64,000 nt of DNA from Azospirillum formosense (lineage in GTDB: Bacteria > Pseudomonadota > Alphaproteobacteria > Azospirillales > Azospirillaceae): assembly GCF_040500525.1 (NCBI RefSeq), contig NZ_CP159404.1, forward strand, positions 401,001-465,000, written 5' to 3'. The notes under the pieces are model-generated. The model was not told where the DNA came from. It was given only the letters and a program-made list of their open reading frames with translations, and made no database searches. Numbering within the stretch: position 1 is the stretch's first letter; each line of letters begins with the position of its first letter. The position numbers were made by a program, and so were the translations under genes. This document shows positions 20,492 through 27,541 of this stretch, in pieces.

Positions 20492-21595
20492 ATGGTGAAG
20501 GTCCTGGTCGTCGATGATTCGGCGCTGATGCGGCGGCGCATCGCCGAGATCCTCTCGTCCGCCGGCTTCGAGGTGGAAACCGCCGCCGACGGGGCGGAGG
20601 CACTGGAACGGCTGCCCGGTTTCGATCCGGATGTGGTGACCCTGGATGTCACGATGCCCGGCATGGACGGCCTCGCCTGCCTGAAGCGCATCATGATCGA
20701 GCATCCGAAGCCGGTGGTGATGGTGTCCGCCCTGACCGCGGACGGGGCGGAGGTGACCCTGGAGGCCCTGCGCCTGGGGGCGGTGGAGGCGGTGCGCAAG
20801 CCGACGGGGGTCGGGGCCATCGCCGGCATCGCCGAGGAACTGGTCGCCACCGTGCGCGCTGCCGCCGCGTCGCGCCCGCGTCGGGTGCTGGGGCTGCGGG
20901 AACGGTTGCGCCGGGCGCGCGAGCGCATCGTCGGCGAGGATTTCCTGGCCGACGCCCCCCTGCCGAAGGCGCGGACCGCGGCGGACATCGCCGGTGACGG
21001 CAACGACGAACCGGGCGAGGGGCTGGTGATGATCGGCGTGTCGACCGGCGGTCCGCGCACGCTGGAGGACATCCTGCCGCTCCTGCCGGCGGATTTTCCC
21101 TGGCCGGTGGTGGTGGTCCAGCACATGCCCGCCAGCTTCACCGGGCCGCTGGCCCGCCGCCTCGACACCATTTCCGCGGTGACCGTGGTGGAGGCCGCGG
21201 CGGCGACGCCGCTCCAGCCGGGGATGGCCTGCATCGCGCGCGGCGGCGCCGATCTTCAGATCGTCCGGCGCGGCGGGCGGCTCTGCGCCCAGCCCGTTCC
21301 GATGGACGAGCGGCGGAACTGGCACCCCAACGTCGACCGTCTCGTCGAGAGCGCCTTGCGCGCCGTGGCACCGTCGCGGCTGATCGGCGTTCTCCTAACG
21401 GGCATGGGGTCGGATGGCGCGGTCTCGATGACGGAACTGCGCCGCCAGGGCGGCCGGACGATCGCGGAGGCCGAGTCCAGCGCCGTCGTGTTCGGCATGC
21501 CGCAGGAGCTGATCCGCCGCGGCGGCGCCGACACGGTGCTGCCGTCCGACCGGGTGGCCCAGCAGGTGACGCGGTGGGTGATGGCCGGCGGGTGA
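20492..21595 (+). CDS. cheB: Chemotaxis methylesterase CheB
   Basis: A 367-residue protein with an N-terminal receiver (VVDDSALMRRR; phosphoacceptor in TLDVTMPGMDG near 56) and a C-terminal methylesterase/deamidase domain. The catalytic triad is visible: Ser in IGVSTGGPR near 180, His in VVQHMPASF near 209 and Asp in GMGSDGA near 305. It removes methyl groups from receptor glutamates, opposing CheR. ATG at 20492 with GGAAGTGGTCCTGTC before it. Downstream, 61 bases contain short direct repeats of GTGACGGCCGATG before the HEAT gene. Confidence 0.95.
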   Translation: MVKVLVVDDSALMRRRIAEILSSAGFEVETAADGAEALERLPGFDPDVVTLDVTMPGMDGLACLKRIMIEHPKPVVMVSALTADGAEVTLEALRLGAVEAVRKPTGVGAIAGIAEELVATVRAAAASRPRRVLGLRERLRRARERIVGEDFLADAPLPKARTAADIAGDGNDEPGEGLVMIGVSTGGPRTLEDILPLLPADFPWPVVVVQHMPASFTGPLARRLDTISAVTVVEAAAATPLQPGMACIARGGADLQIVRRGGRLCAQPVPMDERRNWHPNVDRLVESALRAVAPSRLIGVLLTGMGSDGAVSMTELRRQGGRTIAEAESSAVVFGMPQELIRRGGADTVLPSDRVAQQVTRWVMAGG

Positions 21596-21656
21596 CGGCC
21601 GATGAGTGACGGCCGATGGGTGACAGGATGAACGCGACAGGCGTGGAGGCGGCGGC

Positions 21657-22274
21657 ATGGCCCTGGTGAAGGCCCGGAAGATCGATGGAGCGAAGCCGGC
21701 GGGCGCCGCGGAGGGCGGCGATCCGCTGGCATGGCTGGAGGAGGCCGATCCGGCCCGGCGCCGCCAGGCCGCCCACGCGCTCGGCGAGCGCCCCGACGCC
21801 GTGCCCGCCTTGTCCGCGCGGCTGACGCGCGAGCAGGACGCAAGCGTTCGCGAAACCCTTCTCACCGCGCTGGTCCGCATCGGCTCCGCGGCGGCCGCGG
21901 CGGCGCTGGTGCCCCATCTGGCGAGCGAGGATGTCGGGCTGCGCAATGGCGTGATCGAGAGCCTCCAGCAGATGCCCGCCGCCGTGGTGATGCCGGAGGT
22001 CGCCCCGCTGCTGACCGCCGCGGATTCGGACCTGCGCATCTTCGCGGCCCAGCTTGTCGGGAAGCTGCTCCATCCGGACCGGCTGGACCTGCTGGCCGGG
22101 GTGATCGATCGCGACCCGCACGTCAACGTCTGCCTGTCCGCGGTGGAGGCGTTGATGGAGAGCGGCGATCCGGCGGCCCTGCCGATCGTCGAGCGGCTGT
22201 CCGGACGCTTTCCGGACGATCCCTTCGTCGCCTTTTCCGTCGACGCGGCGCGCCGCCTGTTTTCCGGAGCCTGA
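21657..22274 (+). CDS. HEAT-repeat protein of the chemosensory cluster
   Basis: A 205-residue all-helical protein with about four or five HEAT-type repeats between 25 and 200, for example RRRQAAHALGERPDAVPALS and VRETLLTALVRIGSAAAAAA. HEAT solenoids serve as protein-binding scaffolds. The first ten residues, MALVKARKID, are almost the same as those of the receptor at 16928 (MALVKKKRID), which is striking because the rest is unrelated. The gene abuts cheR with no gap. I infer that it is an adaptor or localisation partner of this signalling array; no enzymatic motif is present. Confidence 0.8.
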   Translation: MALVKARKIDGAKPAGAAEGGDPLAWLEEADPARRRQAAHALGERPDAVPALSARLTREQDASVRETLLTALVRIGSAAAAAALVPHLASEDVGLRNGVIESLQQMPAAVVMPEVAPLLTAADSDLRIFAAQLVGKLLHPDRLDLLAGVIDRDPHVNVCLSAVEALMESGDPAALPIVERLSGRFPDDPFVAFSVDAARRLFSGA

Positions 22275-23153
22275 ATGACCCTGCCTTCGGACAAGGGGCC
22301 TTCTTCGGACAAGGGGGACGCCGCCGGCCTGAGCGCCGCGGATTACGACGCCTTCTGCCGGTTTCTGCGGGAACGCACCGGCCTGTCCTTCACCGAGGCC
22401 AAGCGCTACTTCGTCGACCGCCGCGTGTCGGAGCGGATGGCGGCGGTCGGCGTTGAGCATTTCCGACAATATCTGAACCTGCTGCGCTTCCAGGCGTCGG
22501 GCGAGGAACTGCAGCTTCTCGTCAACCGGATGACGGTGAACGAGACCTATTTCTTCCGCGAGCTGTACCAGCTCGATTGCCTGGTGAACGCCGCCCTGGA
22601 CGAGGTGGTGAGCGGGCGCGCGCCGGGCAGCCGGGTGCGCATCTGGTCCGCCGGCTGCGCCACCGGAGAGGAGCCTTATTCCATCGCCATCACGCTGCTG
22701 GAGCGGTGGAGCCGGGTGGACGAATTCGAGATCGAACTTTACGCCTCCGACATCGACAGCCAGGTTCTGGCCCGGGCGCAGGAAGGCATCTACGAGGAAC
22801 GGTCGCTCCAGGCGATGCCGCGCGACCTCGTCGCCAAATACTTCACCCGGCTGGACGACCGGAGCTGGCAAATCATGGAAGAGTTGCGGGACTCCATCGA
22901 CTTCTCGCTGGTGAACATCGCCGACCCGCGGCAAATGGCGAATTTCCGTGGCATGGACGTCATCTTTTGCCGCAATCTGCTGATCTATTTCGACGATCTG
23001 GGGCGGCGCGAGGCGGCGTCGATGTTCTACGACGCGCTGTCGCCCAACGGGTTCATCTGCCTCGGCCATTCGGAGAGCATGAGCCGGATGTCCTCTCTCT
23101 TCGTGCCGCGCCGGTTCCCCGACGCAATCCTCTATCAGAAGCCCCAGAGTTAA
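22275..23153 (+). CDS. cheR: Chemotaxis methyltransferase CheR
   Basis: A 292-residue SAM-dependent methyltransferase that methylates receptor glutamates. The N-terminal helical CheR domain (YDAFCRFLRERTGLSF) is followed by MTVNETYFFRE and the SAM-binding motif WSAGCATGEEPYSIAI near 125, and VIFCRNLLIYFD near 236, all typical. The first 18 residues carry a short repeat, SDKGPSSDKG. The ATG at 22275 directly follows the HEAT stop (TGAATG), so expression is probably coupled. No C-terminal TPR or pentapeptide tether is present. Confidence 0.95.
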   Translation: MTLPSDKGPSSDKGDAAGLSAADYDAFCRFLRERTGLSFTEAKRYFVDRRVSERMAAVGVEHFRQYLNLLRFQASGEELQLLVNRMTVNETYFFRELYQLDCLVNAALDEVVSGRAPGSRVRIWSAGCATGEEPYSIAITLLERWSRVDEFEIELYASDIDSQVLARAQEGIYEERSLQAMPRDLVAKYFTRLDDRSWQIMEELRDSIDFSLVNIADPRQMANFRGMDVIFCRNLLIYFDDLGRREAASMFYDALSPNGFICLGHSESMSRMSSLFVPRRFPDAILYQKPQS

Positions 23154-23166
23154 GGGAGGCCGCCCG

Positions 23167-23565
23167 GTGACCGATCGACCCAATCCGCAACCCCGCGTCC
23201 TCGTCGTGGACGACGCCGTGACCGTGCGGGCCTACACCCGGCAGGTTCTGGAGGCCGACGGCTTTCTGGTCGACGAGGCGGTGAACGGGATCGACGGGCT
23301 GGAGCACGCGCTGGAATCCACGCCGGACCTGCTGATCGTGGACATCAACATGCAGAAGATGGACGGCTACACCATGCTGCGCCGCTTGCGGCAGGAACAC
23401 ACCCTGCGGGACGTGCCGGCGATCATGATCAGCACCGAGGCCAAGGACAGCGACCGCGAGAAGGCGCTGCTCGCCGGGGCCAACTGGTATTTCGTGAAGC
23501 CGGTGCGCCCCGCCGACCTCACCGCCGCGGCCCGCCTGCTGACCGGCCGCGAGGCCCGGTCATGA
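23167..23565 (+). CDS. cheY: CheY-type response regulator
   Basis: A 132-residue single receiver domain. Acidic residues are in VVDDAVTVRAYT, the phosphoacceptor in IVDINMQKMDGYTML near 59, the Thr/Ser switch in MISTEAKD near 87 and the Lys in FVKPVRPADL near 109. It is probably phosphorylated by the adjacent CheA. GTG start at 23167 with GGGAGGCCGCCC before it. The stop overlaps the cheA start by four bases (ATGA). No DNA-binding or enzymatic output domain follows, so it acts by binding a partner protein. Confidence 0.93.
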   Translation: MTDRPNPQPRVLVVDDAVTVRAYTRQVLEADGFLVDEAVNGIDGLEHALESTPDLLIVDINMQKMDGYTMLRRLRQEHTLRDVPAIMISTEAKDSDREKALLAGANWYFVKPVRPADLTAAARLLTGREARS

Positions 23566-25829
23566 GCGCGCTGTTCGAGCAGTTCGTCCTGGAATCGCGG
23601 GAGCTGCTGGAGGCCGCGGGCGCAGCGCTGCTGCGGCTGGAGCGCGACCCGACCGACAAGGCCGCGGTCAACGATCTGTTCCGTGCGCTGCACACGCTGA
23701 AAGGTGCGACCGCGCTGTTCGACATGGCGCCCTTCACCCGCATGGTCCATGCCGGCGAGGACGCGCTGATGGCCGTGCGCGACGGGCGCGCCGCCATGAC
23801 CGGCGATCTGGCCGATCGGCTTCTGGAGCTTCTCGACACCGGTGCCGCGTGGGTCGACGGGCTGGAACTCAGCCAATCCCTTCCCGACGATGCCGACACC
23901 CGCGCGCGGGCGCTGGAGGCCGGGCTCCGCGCCGCCCTCGGCGGGCCGTCGGAAACCATGGACGGCGGCGCGCCCGCCGGCTTCGCCTGGGTGGACGATT
24001 TGCCGGAGGCCGACCGGGCCAAGGCCGCCGGGCGCACCGTCACCGCCATCGCCTACGACCCCGCGGAGGACTGCTTCTTCGCCGGGGACGATCCGTTGGA
24101 CCTGTGCCGCCGCATCCCCGATCTGCTGCTGCTGCGCATCGAGCCCGCCGGGGCGTGGCCGCCGCTGTCCGACTTCGACCCCTACCGCTGCGGCCTGCGC
24201 TTCCGCGCGCTGAGCGGCGCGCCGAAGGACGAGCTGACGCGCCTGTTCCGCGGCGTGCCCGATCAGGTGGCGCTCGCCACGGTGGCGATTCCCGCCCTGG
24301 TGGCCGGGACGGCCTCCCGCGCAACGCCGGCCAGCCTCGCGTCAGCCACCCCTGGAGCCAACCTCGGGGCGGCCAACCTCGCGACGGCCAACCTCGCGAC
24401 GGCCATGCTGCGGGAACAGGCGCGCATCCTCGGCCTGCCCGGCAGCGACGAGGAGACGGCGGCCCGCCGGGCGGCGGTGTTGCGGGCGGCGCGCAACATC
24501 CTCGCCGCCGAGGGGCGGGGCGCCGAGGCGGCGGCCCTGGAGCGCGTCGCCGAAGAGCCTTCCGAAGATCCCGTGCGTGCGCTCATCCGCTGCCTCGAGT
24601 CCCTGGCGGACGGCCCGGCCGCTGTGACGCCCGCGTCACCCGCCGTTCCGGCAAGCCCGGCGCGGCGGGCGCTGCGGGTGGACGCGGAGCGCATGGACCG
24701 GCTGATGGCGCTCGTCGCCGAGCTGGTCGTCGCCAAGGGAAGCCTGCCGTACCTCGCCCGCGAGGCGCAGGAGGGGCGGAGCGCCGACGCGCTGGCCCAG
24801 GGCATCAAGGAAGCCCATGGCCGCATCGACTCCATCGTCGGCGACCTTCAGGACGCGGTGCTGCGGCTGCGGCTGCTGCCGCTGTCGCGCGTCTTCGACC
24901 CGCTGCCCCGGCTGGTCCGCGACACCGCGCGGCGGCTCGGCAAGCCGGTCGAGCTGCACCTCTCCGGCGGCGAGACGGAGGCGGACAAGGACATTCTCGA
25001 CATCCTGGGCGAACCGTTGCTGCACCTCGTCCGCAACGCCCTGGACCATGGCGTCGAGACGCCGGAGCGCCGGCGCGCCGCCGGCAAGCCGGAGGTGGCT
25101 GCGCTCCGCGTCCAGGCCTTCCAGGACAGCGGCGGCGTGGTGGTGGAGGTTTCCGACGACGGGGCGGGCATCGACGCGGCGGCGGTGCGCCGCAAGGCGG
25201 TGTCTCAAGGCGCCTTGACCGCGGAACAGGCGGCGGCCCTGACCGAGGCCGAGGCGCTGCGCCTGATCTTCCTGCCGGGGCTCAGCACCTCGGACGGCGT
25301 GTCGGACCTGTCGGGCCGCGGGGTGGGAATGGACGCCGTGCGCGGCGCGGTGGAGCGGGCGGGCGGACGGGTGGAGGTCGCCTCGACCCCCGGTGTCGGA
25401 ACGCGCTTCCGCCTCGTCCTGCCGCTGACGATGATGGTCACGCGGCTGGTGACGGTGGAGACGGCGGGCGCGCTGTACGGCTTTCCGGTCACTCTGGTCA
25501 CCGGCATGCGGCGCGTGCCCCAGGCCGCGATCCGCCGGATGAAGCACGCGGAGAGCGTGGTCGTGCAGGACGCGGTGGTGCCGTTGCTGCGGTTGCGTCG
25601 CCTGCTCAACCTGCCGGAGGACGAGCGGAAGCGCGGCGGGGAGGCGGTGCTTCTGGTGGACCTCGGCGGGCAACCGGTGGCGCTGGTCGTGGACGCCTTC
25701 CGGGAGCGCGCCGAGGTGGTTCTGAAGCCGATGACCGGGCTGCTCGCCCGGCTGCGCGGCTACGCCGGCACGGCGGTGCTCGGCGACGGGCGCCTTCTGC
25801 TCGCCCTCAACCTGCGGGAGCTGCTGTGA
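23562..25829 (+). CDS. cheA: Chemotaxis-type histidine kinase CheA
   Basis: A 755-residue hybrid of the usual CheA domains. The N-terminal HPt domain has the phosphoryl-accepting His in HTLKGATALF near residue 45. A long low-complexity linker follows (about 120-360), with pentapeptide-like units AANLATANLATA near 268-281 coded by three 15-base tandem repeats. Then come the dimerisation helices (VDAERMDRLMALVAELVVAK, near 371), the ATPase domain (HLVRNALDHGVETP; SDDGAGI; GRGVGMDAV) and the C-terminal CheW-like domain. All catalytic motifs look intact. No receiver domain is fused. Starts inside the cheY stop. Confidence 0.94.
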   Translation: MSALFEQFVLESRELLEAAGAALLRLERDPTDKAAVNDLFRALHTLKGATALFDMAPFTRMVHAGEDALMAVRDGRAAMTGDLADRLLELLDTGAAWVDGLELSQSLPDDADTRARALEAGLRAALGGPSETMDGGAPAGFAWVDDLPEADRAKAAGRTVTAIAYDPAEDCFFAGDDPLDLCRRIPDLLLLRIEPAGAWPPLSDFDPYRCGLRFRALSGAPKDELTRLFRGVPDQVALATVAIPALVAGTASRATPASLASATPGANLGAANLATANLATAMLREQARILGLPGSDEETAARRAAVLRAARNILAAEGRGAEAAALERVAEEPSEDPVRALIRCLESLADGPAAVTPASPAVPASPARRALRVDAERMDRLMALVAELVVAKGSLPYLAREAQEGRSADALAQGIKEAHGRIDSIVGDLQDAVLRLRLLPLSRVFDPLPRLVRDTARRLGKPVELHLSGGETEADKDILDILGEPLLHLVRNALDHGVETPERRRAAGKPEVAALRVQAFQDSGGVVVEVSDDGAGIDAAAVRRKAVSQGALTAEQAAALTEAEALRLIFLPGLSTSDGVSDLSGRGVGMDAVRGAVERAGGRVEVASTPGVGTRFRLVLPLTMMVTRLVTVETAGALYGFPVTLVTGMRRVPQAAIRRMKHAESVVVQDAVVPLLRLRRLLNLPEDERKRGGEAVLLVDLGGQPVALVVDAFRERAEVVLKPMTGLLARLRGYAGTAVLGDGRLLLALNLRELL

Positions 25830-26077
25830 TGCCCATCCGTTTCGAGGAGCGAACCGCCCGATTCGAGGGGGCCTGCACCGTCGACGAAGCCATTCCGCTG
25901 GCCGAATGGCTGTGCGCCGTCGCGGAGCCCCGCCTGGACCTCGGCGGCTGCACCGCCCTGCACACGGCGCTGCTGCAGGTTCTGATGGCGGCGGGCAGGC
26001 CGATCGCGGTTCCGCCGGAGGACGCGTTCCTCAAGGGCTGGGTGATGCCGGTGCTGAGCGGGGCGCGGCCGGCTTGA
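25829..26077 (+). CDS. STAS-like mini protein at the end of the chemosensory operon
   Basis: An 82-residue protein whose ATG overlaps the cheA stop by one base (TGATG), a strong sign of coupled translation. It reads as a small STAS/anti-sigma-antagonist-like fold: two N-terminal strands (IRFEERTARFEGACTVDEA), a helix, then LDLGGCTALHTALLQVLMAA, which matches the strand-loop-helix that holds the phosphorylatable Ser/Thr in STAS proteins, with Cys-Thr at that site. Short STAS proteins act as binding switches. The gene is easy to miss because it is short and lies in frame with a longer spurious reading frame. Confidence 0.65.
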   Translation: MPIRFEERTARFEGACTVDEAIPLAEWLCAVAEPRLDLGGCTALHTALLQVLMAAGRPIAVPPEDAFLKGWVMPVLSGARPA

Positions 26078-26132
26078 CGCGCCATGCGCAGGATGCCACA
26101 TTTCTATCGGCATTTTGCGCAAGGAGGGTTCG

Positions 26133-26576
26133 ATGCCCGGTTATGACATGGCCCTGGCGGACCGTCAGCGTTCCCTGACCGCCGTCCTCCTCGGGCTCGA
26201 CCAGCCGCCCGCCGACGAGCTGGCGGTGGTGCGGATCGTGCGCAACCGCCTGCGCACCCAGGCGATCGGCGCGCTGCAGGCGGCGGGGCTGGACGCCAGG
26301 GTGCTGGGCCGGATCATTCCTCGCCGTACCCTGGAGCACCGCCGGCAGAAGGGCGAAGCGCTGTCGCTGGAGGAAAGCGAACGGGCCTACCGGGCGGCAA
26401 GCGTCCTGGCCTTGGCGGAGGCGGTGTTCGGCAACCGCGACAAGGCGCTGTCCTGGCTGAACGCGCCCAAGGAGCGGTTCGGCGGCGAGGCGGCGGTGGA
26501 CTTGGTCGACACCGACGTCGGGGCGCGGCTGGTGGAGGATGCGTTGATCCAGATCGACGAGGGCTATTTCGCGTGA
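26133..26576 (+). CDS. Xre/MbcA/ParS-family antitoxin
   Basis: A 147-residue protein with an N-terminal helical DNA-binding-like region and the C-terminal DUF2384 toxin-binding domain (RAASVLALAEAVFGNRDKAL, then FGGEAAVDLVDTDVGARLVE). In this family the antitoxin neutralises a RES-domain toxin and represses the shared promoter. ATG at 26133 preceded by AAGGAGGGTTCG; the stop overlaps the RES gene start by one base. The pair follows the chemosensory operon by 55 bases but is functionally distinct from it. Confidence 0.9.
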   Translation: MPGYDMALADRQRSLTAVLLGLDQPPADELAVVRIVRNRLRTQAIGALQAAGLDARVLGRIIPRRTLEHRRQKGEALSLEESERAYRAASVLALAEAVFGNRDKALSWLNAPKERFGGEAAVDLVDTDVGARLVEDALIQIDEGYFA

Positions 26577-27019
26577 TGCTCTGGCGCATCAGCAACCACG
26601 CCGACCTCCAGGGCATCGGCGGGTTGCGGGCGTCGGCCCGATGGCACAACCGGGGCCGGCCGGTGGTGTATCTGGCCGAATCCCCGCCGGGCGCGCTGAT
26701 CGAGATCCTCGTCCATCTCGAGGTGTCGTCCCCGGCGCTTCTGCCGGACCGTTACCGGCTGCTCGGGGTCGAGGTGGGGGAGGGCGTGGCCACCCAGCCC
26801 TGTCCGCCGCTGCCGCCGGATTGGACCGCGAGGAGCGAGATCACCCGGGCCATCGGCGACTCGTGGCTGGCGCGGCGGGACTCGGCCCTGCTGCGGGTGC
26901 CGAGCGCCATCATGCCGAACGTCCACAACGTGCTGCTCAACCCCCTGCACCCGGACAGCGCGCGCCTCCGCATCGTCGAAGCGCTGGAGGTCCCCTTCGA
27001 CCCGCGCCTGTTCCGCTAA
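26576..27019 (+). CDS. RES-domain toxin (NAD+ phosphorylase type)
   Basis: A 147-residue RES-family protein. RES toxins such as MbcT and Res degrade NAD+. Conserved positions are visible: Arg4 in LWRIS, Arg22/Trp23 in SARWHNRGRPVVYLAES with Tyr32 and Glu35, Glu in LIEILVHL and the C-terminal VPSAIMPNVHNVLLNP. No truncation is seen, so it is probably active. TGATG overlap with the antitoxin ensures paired translation. The stop codon itself lies in the loop of a small terminator-like hairpin. Confidence 0.92.
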   Translation: MLWRISNHADLQGIGGLRASARWHNRGRPVVYLAESPPGALIEILVHLEVSSPALLPDRYRLLGVEVGEGVATQPCPPLPPDWTARSEITRAIGDSWLARRDSALLRVPSAIMPNVHNVLLNPLHPDSARLRIVEALEVPFDPRLFR

Positions 27020-27030
27020 AGCGGATTTTC
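27012..27030 (+). terminator. Small terminator-like hairpin containing the RES stop codon
   Basis: TCCGC-TAAA-GCGGA (27012-27025) is followed by TTTTC. The loop includes the TAA stop of the RES gene. Stem of 5 bp and a short T run; weak but well placed. Confidence 0.4.
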
Positions 27031-27059
27031 ATTCGCCTCGGACGCAGATGGCCTCTTTT

Positions 27060-27092
27060 GCCGGCCGGGCTTCGGCCCCATGCGCGGCCGGC
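27060..27092. terminator. Nested hairpin between convergent genes
   Basis: Outer arms GCCGGCCG (27060-27067) and CGGCCGGC (27085-27092) pair perfectly; an inner GGC-TTCG-GCC-type hairpin sits at 27067-27078. It lies between the RES gene and the convergent receiver gene and may end transcription from either side, although no T run follows. Confidence 0.45.
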
Positions 27093-27142
27093 ACCGCCGT
27101 CGCGGTCCAGAGCGGACGGCATTCCGCTTCAGCCGCCGTGCG

Positions 27143-27541
27143 TCAGGAGAACAACTCCATGGTATCGGGAACCTTGGTGGGCGTCCGCCCGGCCAGGATG
27201 GCGCTGACCGCCTCGACCGCGGAGATCAGCGAGGTCTGCGAGAAGGGCTTGGGCAGGCAGCCCACCCCGTACTCGCGCGTCGGCTCCACCTCCTCGCGGT
27301 AGGAGGTGACGAACAGGCAGGGGATGCCCAGCGCGGTCATCCGGCGGGCCGCGTCGATGCCGCTGGAACCCTGGGCGAGATGGATGTCGACCAGCGCCAG
27401 GTCCGGCTTGACCTCCTCCGCCAGGATCAGCGCCTTTTCGCTGGTGGAGGCCGGCCCATGCACCTCGTGCCCGGCGGACTCCAGGTAGAAGCTCTGCTCC
27501 ATGGCGATGAGGACCTCGTCCTCGACGAGAAGGATCTTCAT
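27143..27541 (-). CDS. Single-domain response regulator paired with a HisKA_2 kinase
   Basis: A 132-residue receiver. It has VEDEVLIAMEQ (acidic residues), the phosphoacceptor in LVDIHLAQGSSG near 57, the switch Thr/Ser in LFVTSYREE near 84 and Lys in CLPKPFSQ near 107. The form VEDEVLIAM...LVDIHL is typical of receivers that partner HWE/HisKA_2 kinases. ATG at 27541 overlaps the end of the kinase gene by four bases. No output domain is present; a further partner is expected but not found here. Confidence 0.9.
   Translation of the reverse strand: MKILLVEDEVLIAMEQSFYLESAGHEVHGPASTSEKALILAEEVKPDLALVDIHLAQGSSGIDAARRMTALGIPCLFVTSYREEVEPTREYGVGCLPKPFSQTSLISAVEAVSAILAGRTPTKVPDTMELFS

Noticed and set aside
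24358..24402. Short tandem repeats considered as a CRISPR array
   Set aside because: Units are in frame in cheA, 15 bases long, without spacers; no cas genes in the window.
26573..26577. GTG at 26573 as the RES start
   Set aside because: It would only add one Met before the ATG at 26576, which overlaps the antitoxin stop in the common TGATG form.
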